Source: Methylocystaceae bacterium (GTDB taxonomy: Bacteria; Pseudomonadota; Alphaproteobacteria; Rhizobiales; Beijerinckiaceae). From it: DNA of 8,422 nt. The notes under the pieces are model-generated. The model worked only from the letters and a program-made list of their open reading frames with translations. It made no database searches and was not told where the DNA came from. The DNA lies in contig PLZT01000207.1 in assembly GCA_003152255.1 (NCBI GenBank), positions 1-8,422 on the forward strand, in the 5' to 3' direction. The translations under genes were made by a program, and so were the position numbers. Positions 1 through 6,591 of this stretch are shown in pieces (within the stretch, counting starts at the first letter, position 1; every line of letters begins with the position of its first letter).

Positions 1-1
1 C

Positions 2-433
2 AGGCCGAACGTCGAAGTTCTGGACTACCAAGTCAGAGACGATGGCTTCTCGCTCACGGCGACACATGACGGCTTTCGCAATCTTTCCGGCTCGCCCCGC
101 CATGTCAGGCGCTTCGAGGTCGCAGCCGACCGCATCGAAATAGAAGACCGAATCGACGGAACGACGGACCGGCCGGCTTCGATCGGCTTCTTGCTTCATC
201 CAGCCGTGGTGGTCGAAGTCTCGGGGCATGAAGCGCGGCTGCGCCTTGGTCCGCTCGACATCATCCTGTCTTCTTCGCGGCCCATCGACGTCGAAGACAC
301 GGTTTGGTGGCCAGACATGGGCGTCGAACGGCAAACCCAGCGGCTGCGGATTGGATTCCCTCCCGGCGCCGAAACAGTGACGACAGCGATACGCTTGTCC
401 CATACAACCGATGGATTTGGTCAGAACACATGA
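2..433 (+). CDS. Heparinase II/III-like protein, C-terminal part (5' end outside window)
   Basis: The frame is open from the first bases and ends at TGA 431-433, giving 143 visible residues. The visible part contains a motif of the type THDGF followed about 10 residues later by HVRRFEV and then RIEIEDRIDG. This HDG...HxR...I.I.D.I.G pattern is typical of the beta-sheet C-terminal domain of heparinase II/III-family polysaccharide lyases. The rest is beta-rich and has no membrane segment. Full-length family members carry an N-terminal alpha-toroid with the catalytic residues, which cannot be seen here, so lyase activity cannot be judged. In polysaccharide clusters such proteins often sit next to the fused dehydrogenase found here, and the two genes overlap by ATGA (430-433), which points to translational coupling. 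The likely role is processing of uronate-containing surface glycan, by inference from family and context. Family assignment is fairly sure; substrate is unknown. Confidence 0.8.
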   Translation, partial: RPNVEVLDYQVRDDGFSLTATHDGFRNLSGSPRHVRRFEVAADRIEIEDRIDGTTDRPASIGFLLHPAVVVEVSGHEARLRLGPLDIILSSSRPIDVEDTVWWPDMGVERQTQRLRIGFPPGAETVTTAIRLSHTTDGFGQNT

Positions 434-2574
434 AACAAGTCGTGCAGAGCTACCGGACGGGTGAACTCAAGGTCGCGGAAGCGCCGGCTCCAAGGGTCGG
501 AGATGGCAGTCTGCTCGTGGCGACGCGCATTTCGCTCATCAGTTCGGGCACCGAACGGCAATTGATCGATCTCGCCAAGGCCTCGCTCGCCGGAAAGGCG
601 ATGGCGCGCCCCGATTTGGTGCGTCGCGTCGTGCGCAATATCCAACGCGACGGCTTGCAGCCGACGATCGAAAAGGTGTTCGCGAAGCTCGATACGCCGA
701 TCCCGCTCGGGTACAGCCTTGCCGGCGAAGTTTTGGAGGTCGGTCGCCGCGTCGGCGGCGTCGCTGTCGGCGATCGGCTCGCCTGCGCTGGCGCTGGACT
801 GGCGAATCACGCGGAAATCAATGCAATCCCGAAAAACCTGACGGTTGCGATCCCCGCTGATGTCGATGACGAGGACGCGAGCTTCGTCACGCTCGGCGCG
901 ATCGCGATGCAGGGCGTCCGTCTCGCCATTCCGACGCTCGGCGAGCGAATCGTCGTGATGGGCCTTGGACTCATCGGCTTGCTCACCGTCCAATTGCTGA
1001 AGGCCAATGGCTGCCACGTGCTCGGATTCGATCCGAACGCCGCGCGCGTGTCGCTGGCGCTTGAACTCGGCGCGGATGTCGCGGTCTCCGACAGTCTCGC
1101 CGAGGCAGTCGCCGGTTTCACGAATGGCCACGGCGCCGACGCGGTGATCCTCACCGCCTCCTCCAAATCGAGCGAACCCATCAATATCGCGGCGGAAATC
1201 AGCCGCCTCAAGGGCCGTATCGTCGTTGTCGGTCTCGTCGGAATGACGATTGATCGCGAACCCTTCTACAAGCGCGAACTCGAACTTAAATTGTCCATGT
1301 CTTATGGCCCTGGCCGCGGCGATCCGTCATATGAGCAAGGGGGGCAAGATTATCGGCAAGATTATCCGTTGCCCTACGTGCGCTGGACCGAGCAACGCAA
1401 TATGGAGGCGTTTCTCGCGCTCGTCGCCGACGGAAAGGTGACGCCGAAACGTCTCGTGACGCATCGCTTCGCCATCGCCGAAGCGGAAAAGGCTTACGAG
1501 TTAATGGAGAGCGGCGCTCCACACCTCGCGATTCTGCTGACTTATCCGGAGGCGCCGAAGGGTCCGATCGAACGGTCGATTCGACTCGCTCCGCCGCCGC
1601 CGAAAAGCGACGGCAACCGAGTCGCCTTCATCGGCCTCGGCAATTACGCCAAGGGCGTGTTGTTGCCGGCGCTGAAGAAGGCGAGCAAAATTGCTCTAAC
1701 GACGGTCGTGACCTCCACCGGAGTCAGCGCCGGCCACGCGGGCGAGAAAAACGGTTTCGCCGTCATAGCCACCGATCCAGCGGCGGCGCTCGCGGACCCC
1801 GAGACCGACACGATTTTCGTCGCCACCCGGCACGACACCCATGCGTCCCTCGCGGCGGCCGCGCTAAGGGCCGGAAAGCACGTTTTTTGCGAAAAGCCTC
1901 TGGCGATAAACGCCGAAGGCCTCGCCGAGGTGATCGCGGCCGCGCATGAAGCGGCAGGGATTCTCACCGTTGGATTCAATCGACGTTGCGCGCCGCTGCT
2001 GATCGAGGCGAAGAAAGCGCTGGAGCCGCGCAGCGGCCCGCTGGTCATGCTGTATCGAATCAACGCTGGCGCGATCCCCGGCGACAGCTGGATCCAGCGC
2101 GACGAAGGCGGCGGACGCATCGTCGGCGAAGTCTGTCATTTCGTGGACGCCTTGACGTTCCTTTGCGGAAGCCTTCCGATCGAGGCCCAAGCAATCACCG
2201 CCCGCGGCCACGCCGACGCCGTTTCGATTCTCATCCGATTCGCCGACGGCTCGACCGGAACGATCGTCTACACTTCGCTCGGCGATCAAGGCGTCTCCAA
2301 GGAATATCTGGAGGCCTTCGCCGCGGGACGCGTCGTTCAACTCGACGATTTCCGGCGCCTGACCATCACCTCGGGCGGAAAGGCGCGCGTTAAAAAGGAC
2401 GCGCAAAACAAAGGGCAGCGCGAACTCGTCGAAGAATTCTTGGCGGCGACTCGCGGCAAGCGCGCGGCGCCGATTTCGATGGCCGAAATCGTCGCGGTGA
2501 CCGAGACGACGTTGGCGATAGAGGAATCGCTGCGCACGAGCGACCCCACGCCAGTTGGGGATCACAAGTGTTGA
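430..2574 (+). CDS. Two-domain oxidoreductase: MDR/alcohol-dehydrogenase-like + Gfo/Idh/MocA-like
   Basis: This 714-residue protein fuses two dehydrogenase modules. Residues 1-375 resemble medium-chain dehydrogenases: ISSGTER near 37-43, GYSLAGEV near 95-102, and a nucleotide-binding G178-L-G180-L-I-G183 followed by an acid at D201. The cysteine and GHE signature of zinc alcohol dehydrogenases are absent (Ser replaces Cys in ISSGTE), so catalytic zinc is probably not bound. Residues 395-700 are Gfo/Idh/MocA-like: G402-L-G404-N-Y-A dinucleotide site, E488-K489-P490, and a GGRIVGEVCHFVD stretch with H570 and D573 as likely catalytic-region residues. ATG 430 was chosen because it gives the family-like start MKQVVQ and overlaps the upstream stop by ATGA; a frame open further upstream would read back through the heparinase gene. 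Residues 305-312 include a 4-residue duplication (see repeat). It is a soluble, NAD(P)-dependent enzyme, probably acting on a nucleotide- or lipid-linked sugar; the substrate is unknown. Confidence 0.93.
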   Translation: MKQVVQSYRTGELKVAEAPAPRVGDGSLLVATRISLISSGTERQLIDLAKASLAGKAMARPDLVRRVVRNIQRDGLQPTIEKVFAKLDTPIPLGYSLAGEVLEVGRRVGGVAVGDRLACAGAGLANHAEINAIPKNLTVAIPADVDDEDASFVTLGAIAMQGVRLAIPTLGERIVVMGLGLIGLLTVQLLKANGCHVLGFDPNAARVSLALELGADVAVSDSLAEAVAGFTNGHGADAVILTASSKSSEPINIAAEISRLKGRIVVVGLVGMTIDREPFYKRELELKLSMSYGPGRGDPSYEQGGQDYRQDYPLPYVRWTEQRNMEAFLALVADGKVTPKRLVTHRFAIAEAEKAYELMESGAPHLAILLTYPEAPKGPIERSIRLAPPPPKSDGNRVAFIGLGNYAKGVLLPALKKASKIALTTVVTSTGVSAGHAGEKNGFAVIATDPAAALADPETDTIFVATRHDTHASLAAAALRAGKHVFCEKPLAINAEGLAEVIAAAHEAAGILTVGFNRRCAPLLIEAKKALEPRSGPLVMLYRINAGAIPGDSWIQRDEGGGRIVGEVCHFVDALTFLCGSLPIEAQAITARGHADAVSILIRFADGSTGTIVYTSLGDQGVSKEYLEAFAAGRVVQLDDFRRLTITSGGKARVKKDAQNKGQRELVEEFLAATRGKRAAPISMAEIVAVTETTLAIEESLRTSDPTPVGDHKC
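1343..1366 (+). repeat. Perfect 12-base tandem duplication (2 copies) inside the dehydrogenase gene
   Basis: GGCAAGATTATC occurs at 1343-1354 and again directly at 1355-1366 with no mismatch. The unit is a multiple of three, so the frame is kept, and the protein reads GQDYRQDYP at residues 305-313. With one copy removed the protein would read GGQDYPLPYVRWTEQRN, which matches the spacing I recall for this family (a DYP-x-x-YVRWTE stretch). The simplest reading is a recent in-frame slippage duplication. Confidence 0.9.
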
Positions 2575-2646
2575 CGACGATCAATACCGATCGCGCTCCC
2601 GCCGCCTCCGCGCAAGCGCCCGGGGGGGGAGAAGCTATCCATCACA
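2568..2646 (+). other. Probable original N-terminus of the glycosyltransferase, out of frame after a G8 run
   Basis: GTG 2568 or TTG 2571 overlaps the dehydrogenase stop (TGA 2572-2574), with a GGGG Shine-Dalgarno-like stretch at 2557-2560. The frame reads VLTTINTDRAPAASAQAPGG, then reaches the G run at 2622-2629. Past the run, the glycosyltransferase frame is +1 relative to this one. Removing one G joins the two parts into one 326-residue frame reading EKLSITVIILTLNEE, a normal GT2 first strand. As written, the upstream frame continues without homology inside the glycosyltransferase and stops at 2879. I think this is the true start region, interrupted by a sequencing error, a mutation or a phase-variable tract. 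Confidence 0.55.
2622..2629 (+). repeat. Homopolymer of eight G
   Basis: Eight consecutive G lie between a C and an A, 18 bases before GTG 2647. The length decides whether the start overlapping the upstream stop is in frame with the glycosyltransferase (7 G in frame, 8 out). The G-rich AGAAG-containing end of this run (GGAGAAG, 2628-2634) may also act as a distant Shine-Dalgarno sequence for GTG 2647. Confidence 0.85.
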
Positions 2647-3549
2647 GTGATCATCCTCACGTTGAACGAAGAGATTCACATCGAGCGCTGCATCGCCAGC
2701 GTCGCTTCCTTCGTTCAACGGATAGTGGTCGTCGACTCGTTCTCCTCGGACCGAACCGCGGAGATCGCCAAACGCCTCGGCGCCGAGGTGACCCAGCGCG
2801 CGTTCAAACATCAGGCGGATCAGTTTCAATGGGCGCTGGACAATTGCCAGATCGCGACAGACTGGGTCTTAAGGCTTGACGCCGACGAATATTTCGAGCC
2901 GTCGCTGGCGGCGGAGATCGTGGAAAGGCTTCCAAATTTACCGGAGCACGTCACGGGCGGAAGATTGAAGCGAAAAGTGATTTTTCGTGATCGCTGGATT
3001 CGTCACGGCGGTTATTATCCCGCGATTTTCTTGCGTCTTTGGCGTACCGGAGCGGCGTGCATCGAGCAACGATGGATGGACGAATACGCGGTTCTGACGC
3101 GAGGCGAAAGCCTAACCTTCCAGGCGGATTTCGTCGATCACAACCTCCGCGACATCGGTTGGTGGGTCGACAAGCACAATCGGTACGCGACGCGGCAGAT
3201 GGTCGATTTCGTCAATCGCGAAGTTCACTTGTTCTCGATCGACGAGGCGATGGAAGTTCGCGCCCATGCGCAGTCACAATGGAAACGTTTTCTGCGCAAC
3301 CGCGTGTTCGCCCAGGCGCCGCTCTATTTGCGCAGCGTCCTCTATTTCTTATACAGATATGTGCTCAGACTTGGTTTCCTTGACGGCAAGTCGGGCTTCT
3401 TGTTTCACACGTTCCAAGGCCTTTGGTATTTTCTGCTGATCGATTCAAAAATCGAGGAAGCGCGGGTGTTCATTCGGACGCATGGCGTCGACGCTTTTCG
3501 CCAGCGTCTCGCCGACCACTACAAGATCGATTTGACGGCCGGAGAGTAG
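2647..3549 (+). CDS. Glycosyltransferase family 2 (WaaE/KdtX-like, LPS or polysaccharide type)
   Basis: This is a GT-A-fold inverting glycosyltransferase of family 2, expected in the cytoplasm or at the inner membrane face. From GTG 2647 it has 300 residues. It starts with the first Rossmann strand IILTLNEE (2-9), then IVVVDSFSSDRT (26-37) with the nucleotide-binding Asp, and LRLDADEYFEP (75-85) with the metal-binding D78-A-D80. The C-terminal part has the GFLDGKSGFLFHTFQGLWYFLL stretch in two parts near 243-264, a feature shared with WaaE-like LPS core glucosyltransferases and probably membrane-associated. GTG 2647 is the first in-frame start but trims the usual residues before the first strand (LSIT precedes it), and the Shine-Dalgarno match is about 15 bases away. 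A longer product is likely if the G8 run were G7. It follows the dehydrogenase by 72 bases. Donor and acceptor sugars cannot be told from sequence. Confidence 0.9.
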   Translation: MIILTLNEEIHIERCIASVASFVQRIVVVDSFSSDRTAEIAKRLGAEVTQRAFKHQADQFQWALDNCQIATDWVLRLDADEYFEPSLAAEIVERLPNLPEHVTGGRLKRKVIFRDRWIRHGGYYPAIFLRLWRTGAACIEQRWMDEYAVLTRGESLTFQADFVDHNLRDIGWWVDKHNRYATRQMVDFVNREVHLFSIDEAMEVRAHAQSQWKRFLRNRVFAQAPLYLRSVLYFLYRYVLRLGFLDGKSGFLFHTFQGLWYFLLIDSKIEEARVFIRTHGVDAFRQRLADHYKIDLTAGE

Positions 3550-3605
3550 GGGCAAGGGCGCGGACGACGCGAAGCGCCCGCGCGATCATTCGACGATCCG
3601 CGGCG

Positions 3606-3625
3606 TCGCTCGAGCCTTCGAGCGA
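3606..3625 (+). other. Perfect inverted repeat (8-base stem, 4-base loop)
   Basis: TCGCTCGA (3606-3613) and TCGAGCGA (3618-3625) are exact reverse complements around the loop GCCT. No T run follows, so it is not a classical Rho-independent terminator. It could be an mRNA-stabilising hairpin after the glycosyltransferase stop, or a protein binding site. Confidence 0.6.
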
Positions 3626-3749
3626 ACGTCGGAGCATTGAACGGTCCGCGCGGGTCTTAGGCATGACAGCCGATTTCTCGGCCATAAGCAGATTTTTTCT
3701 GGGGCGCCAAAGAGTGGCGTCGCGAACGCGGCGCGTCGCCGCCGAAAAA

Positions 3750-3754
3750 GGGAG
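3750..3754 (+). promoter_or_regulatory. Ribosome binding site supporting the GTG start at 3764
   Basis: GGGAG ends nine bases before GTG 3764, and the sequence around it is A-rich. This supports a GTG start for the membrane glycosyltransferase, which also gives a protein with a well-placed first membrane segment. Confidence 0.65.
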
Positions 3755-3763
3755 AACCCGAAA

Positions 3764-5485
3764 GTGACTCTTCTTTCGTTGCGCGGTGTCGGCGACTCCG
3801 TTTCCCTGCCTCGGATTTCACTTCTCCCACTCCTGATCTTGGCCGTCGTTTTCGTTGGCTCGATCGCCTTCGTCGGTATTTCCGGAGATTTTCCGCTAAA
3901 CGACGACTGGTCCTTCGCGATTACGACGAGGAGACTGGCGGACGCCCACACCTGGGCGCCAGTCGGCTGGGCCAGTATGACGTTGATCACCAACGCCCTC
4001 TGGGCGTTGCCGATTTGCATCGCCTCTTCCTGCGGCTTCGTCGACCTTCGCCTCGCGACGATGCTCGCGGCGCTGCTGCTGTTTTCGGCGACCTATTTCC
4101 TGGCCGGATTCAACAGCAAGAGAGCCTACATCCCACTCGCGGCGGCGCTGTTGGTGGCGTTTAATCCCATCGCCTATGCGCTGTCCTTCACCTTCATGAC
4201 GGACATCCTGTTCACCGCCCTGGTCGCGATCAGCGCATCCCTATTCATCGTTTCGCTTGAGCGGGATTCGGATGGCCTGGCTTTGCTCGGAGCGCTCGTG
4301 GCGCTCGCCGCGACCATGTCGCGCCAACTCGGGCTCTGCCTCCCGCTCGCCTATATGGTCGCGCGGCTGCTGCAAGAGGGAGACTGGCGGCGGAAATCCA
4401 TCATGGCGCTGGCGCCACTAATTCTTTGCGGCGCTTCGCTCATGCTATTTAACGGCTGGCTCCGGGAAACCGGGAAGGCGCCGATGCTCTATGGCGCCCC
4501 GTCGGCCGCCATGATGACCGTCCTGAAATCGCCGGTCACGCAGATGATCTCGCGCGTCGGCTGGAACCTGATCACCGCGCTCCTCTATCTCGGGCTGTTC
4601 AGCCTGCCGATGCTGCTCCTGACCCGACGCCCGGATTTCGTCGCCAAGGCGCCCTCGTGGCCGCGGTGGGTTCCGACCGCCGCCGCGAGCGGCGTCGCCG
4701 CCATGGCTGGCGTCGGCTTACTCGCCATGCATAGAACCATGCCCATTGTGGGCAACATTCTCGTTCCCCAGGGAATCGGGCCGCTCTTGCTCCGCGACGC
4801 CGAGATTCTCCATTTGCAAAACGTGCCCCCGCTTCCTTCCGCCTTCTGGATTCCAGTCACCCTGCTTAGCATCTACGGCATGTTCGAACTAACCGCCCGC
4901 GGAGCCATTTATGCCGTGAATACGGTCTTGACGCGACGCTTTGGCCGCTTCGAGCCTGGCGAAGCCGGCGTCTTGTTCGCGGCGACAGCCATACTCGCGT
5001 ATTACGCGCCGCTTTTGTTGCTGCCCGCCGTTTTCGATCGCTACAACCTTCCAGTCCTGCCCATCACGCTGTTCTTTCTAGCGAGCGTCTCGGCGGCTGG
5101 TTCGATCAGCCGTTTCCGTATCTTCGCGTCCTTGGTCCTGTGTCTGCTGATCGCCATTTTTTCGGTGCTGGGGGCGCATGACTACATGGCCTGGAATCGG
5201 GCCCGCTGGACCGCCATCGCGGATCTCCAGAACGCTGGGATCGCCACTCCCGCTAATCTTGATGGCGGGCTCGAATATAACGGTTATTTCTCCTATAATC
5301 CGTCCGGCGAAAGGCGCGAAGGCAAGAGTTGGTGGTGGATCGACAAAGACGATTATCAGATCACCTTTGGCCCTATTGCTGGCATGAGAATATTCAAGAC
5401 CTATCCCTATGAAACGTTGCTTCCACCGGCGACGCGGGCCATCCAAGTTCTGACCGCCGTTTCCGATCAAAGCCGTCCCCGATAG
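3764..5485 (+). CDS. Multi-pass GT-C-type glycosyltransferase (PMT/ArnT-like)
   Basis: The 573-residue protein is mostly hydrophobic with about ten or more predicted membrane segments, for example near 18-38, 99-115, 122-140, 145-164, 173-195, 212-229, 268-287, 304-322, 360-378, 402-422, 428-446 and 452-470. The first loop after segment 1 carries PLNDDW (44-49), matching the acidic Asp pair that GT-C enzymes use near the lipid-phosphate sugar donor. Later landmarks are FDRYNLPVLP (424-433), like the RY..P..P stretch of the ArnT/PMT group, and a soluble C-terminal tail with HDYMAWNRARW (472-482) and GGLEYNGYFSYNP (501-513). By family, it would transfer a sugar from a polyprenyl-phosphate donor to a glycan or lipid on the periplasmic face of the inner membrane. 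It lies in a long co-directional run with a GtrA protein. The sugar and acceptor are unknown. A polymerase or flippase is less likely given the NDDW loop. Confidence 0.82.
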   Translation: MTLLSLRGVGDSVSLPRISLLPLLILAVVFVGSIAFVGISGDFPLNDDWSFAITTRRLADAHTWAPVGWASMTLITNALWALPICIASSCGFVDLRLATMLAALLLFSATYFLAGFNSKRAYIPLAAALLVAFNPIAYALSFTFMTDILFTALVAISASLFIVSLERDSDGLALLGALVALAATMSRQLGLCLPLAYMVARLLQEGDWRRKSIMALAPLILCGASLMLFNGWLRETGKAPMLYGAPSAAMMTVLKSPVTQMISRVGWNLITALLYLGLFSLPMLLLTRRPDFVAKAPSWPRWVPTAAASGVAAMAGVGLLAMHRTMPIVGNILVPQGIGPLLLRDAEILHLQNVPPLPSAFWIPVTLLSIYGMFELTARGAIYAVNTVLTRRFGRFEPGEAGVLFAATAILAYYAPLLLLPAVFDRYNLPVLPITLFFLASVSAAGSISRFRIFASLVLCLLIAIFSVLGAHDYMAWNRARWTAIADLQNAGIATPANLDGGLEYNGYFSYNPSGERREGKSWWWIDKDDYQITFGPIAGMRIFKTYPYETLLPPATRAIQVLTAVSDQSRPR

Positions 5486-5489
5486 CGAG

Positions 5490-5573
5490 ATGAAGTGGTC
5501 CAAGGACAAGCGAACCCTTGACATCGACGTCGGCAATCTCGCGGAAGAAAGGCGAAAAAAATATGTCGGCTAA
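5490..5573 (+). CDS. Possible 27-residue small ORF between two genes
   Basis: ATG 5490 opens four bases after the membrane glycosyltransferase stop and ends at TAA 5571-5573, overlapping the next gene's start (ATG 5563) by 11 bases. The peptide starts MKWSKDKRTLDIDVGN and is followed by LAEERRKKYVG. It is highly charged, with 7 acidic and 9 basic residues, has no membrane segment, and its third codon positions are mostly G or C like the neighbours. There is no strong Shine-Dalgarno before it (GCGAG touches the start), so translation would depend on coupling to the upstream gene. I do not recognise a family. It may be a real small protein, a coupling leader for the SDR gene, a remnant of a longer gene, or chance. 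Confidence 0.3.
   Translation: MKWSKDKRTLDIDVGNLAEERRKKYVG
5548..5552 (+). promoter_or_regulatory. Ribosome binding site deciding the ATG start at 5563
   Basis: AAAGG lies ten bases before ATG 5563. It favours this start over the in-frame TTG at 5518, which would add 15 residues (MTSTSAISRKKGEKN) before the conserved Rossmann start. Confidence 0.5.
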
Positions 5574-6498
5574 AAAGATCGTAATCACCGGCGCCGCGGG
5601 GCTTGTTGGCCAAAATCTGGTTCAACGCATGCTTCGTAAAGGGTTCGACGAAATTGTCGCCATAGACAAACACAAGGAAAACTCCGCTGTTCTGCGAAGG
5701 CTGCATCCCTCCGTGAAAGTCGTTTTAGCCGACCTCGCGACCGACGACGGTTGGGAGCAGGAATTGGCGTCTTGCGCGGCCTTGGTGATCGGGCATGCGC
5801 AGATTGGCGGCTTGGATCCGGAAGAATTCATCAAAAACAATATTCGCGCGACGGAACGCCTTATAGAGGCCGCGACGCGCCAACGCGTCCCTTACATCGT
5901 CCACATATCGTCGTCCGTGGTAAATTCGAAGGCCATTGACAATTATACAGAAACCAAGAAAAAACAGGAATCTATCGTCGTGAGCGCAGGGATTGAGCAA
6001 ATCGTTTTGCGTCCGACTCTCATGTTCGGCTGGTTTGACCGCAAACATCTGGGCTGGCTTGCTCGTTTCATGTGTCGCGTTCCGGTTTTTCCAATTCCAG
6101 GTTCGGGCGAATATTTGCGGCAACCTCTTTATGTGGGAGATTTCTGCGATATAATTATCGCCTCACTTGAGAAACGGATAACTGGTACTTATAATATTAC
6201 TGGGCAAGAAAGAATATCCTATATTGAACTTATCACGACTATCCGAGAAGCAGTAAATAGCAAAACGATAATCCTGAACATCCCGTACTCCGTATTTGGG
6301 ATCCTGCTTAAAGCCTATGCGCTGCTCAACTCCAATCCGCCGTTCACGGCGAATCAGTTGGAAGCTCTCGTAACGCCAGACGTATTCGAGGTGATCGACT
6401 GGCCGGGAATCTTTGGAGTGAAATCGACGCCCTTGGCGCAGGCGCTGTCGGAGACCTTCCGCGACCCGGTCTATTCGCAGATTGCGCTCGAGTTTTGA
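5563..6498 (+). CDS. NAD(P)-dependent epimerase/dehydratase-like protein (extended SDR)
   Basis: From ATG 5563 the protein has 311 residues, normal for an extended short-chain dehydrogenase. The N-terminal Rossmann motif is G10-A-A-G13-L-V-G16, with D35 at the end of strand 2 suggesting NAD preference and D57 in VLADLA. ISSSVV (115-120) provides the catalytic Ser, and Y128-TET-K132 is the YxxxK pair. R150-P151 follows as in the family, and a C-terminal substrate-binding region runs to about 300. Such enzymes epimerise, dehydrate or reduce nucleotide-activated or lipid-linked sugars. No specificity motif is clear. The gene overlaps a possible small ORF. Base composition is unlike its neighbours: 6121-6300 has 69 G or C of 180 (38 percent by hand count), and 5941-6000 about 40 percent, with codons such as ATA, AAA and TAT. 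This suggests transfer or a recombination patch, though the frame is intact. Confidence 0.88.
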   Translation: MSAKKIVITGAAGLVGQNLVQRMLRKGFDEIVAIDKHKENSAVLRRLHPSVKVVLADLATDDGWEQELASCAALVIGHAQIGGLDPEEFIKNNIRATERLIEAATRQRVPYIVHISSSVVNSKAIDNYTETKKKQESIVVSAGIEQIVLRPTLMFGWFDRKHLGWLARFMCRVPVFPIPGSGEYLRQPLYVGDFCDIIIASLEKRITGTYNITGQERISYIELITTIREAVNSKTIILNIPYSVFGILLKAYALLNSNPPFTANQLEALVTPDVFEVIDWPGIFGVKSTPLAQALSETFRDPVYSQIALEF

Positions 6499-6591
6499 CA
6501 TGGCGCTTCCATCGCTCGGCGCGATTTGCCCAAAGCTGTTGCTCCGTTTATGCTTACGACCAATATCCTCCCGCCACCAAGAGAATCCCTT

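Larger units (their letters stand above)
3550..3763 (+). other. 214-base gap between two genes, no convincing gene
   Basis: This is the largest non-coding gap in the window and the most likely place for an internal promoter or a transcription break. I see a perfect 8-base stem-loop (3606-3625), a smaller stem GCCGA/TCGGC (3669-3682) followed 10 bases later by six T (3693-3698), and a good ribosome binding site before the next gene. I could not find a convincing sigma-70 pair: TTGAAC at 3637-3642 has no good -10 at 16-18 bases. The open frame crossing it is Arg-rich and looks like a shadow frame. Confidence 0.6.

Noticed and set aside
421..1131. Long reverse-strand open frame of 236 codons opposite the dehydrogenase
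   Set aside because: It is an Arg/Asp-rich mirror frame of a confidently identified gene, common in GC-rich genomes.
3637..3664. TTGAAC as a possible -35 box in the 214-base gap
   Set aside because: The sequence at the right spacing (AGGCAT or GGCATG) is a poor -10 match.
3669..3698. Stem GCCGA/TCGGC followed by six T as a terminator
   Set aside because: The stem is only five pairs and the T run starts ten bases after it, too far for a Rho-independent terminator.
3663..3767. Open frame of 34 codons overlapping GTG 3764 by GTGA
   Set aside because: The peptide is very Arg-rich, has no ribosome binding site, and belongs to a longer shadow frame starting inside the glycosyltransferase gene.
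5518..5546. Consensus-like -35 box TTGACA at 5518-5523
   Set aside because: No acceptable -10 sequence lies 16-18 bases downstream (GCGGAA or similar), and the position is inside a tight gene junction.
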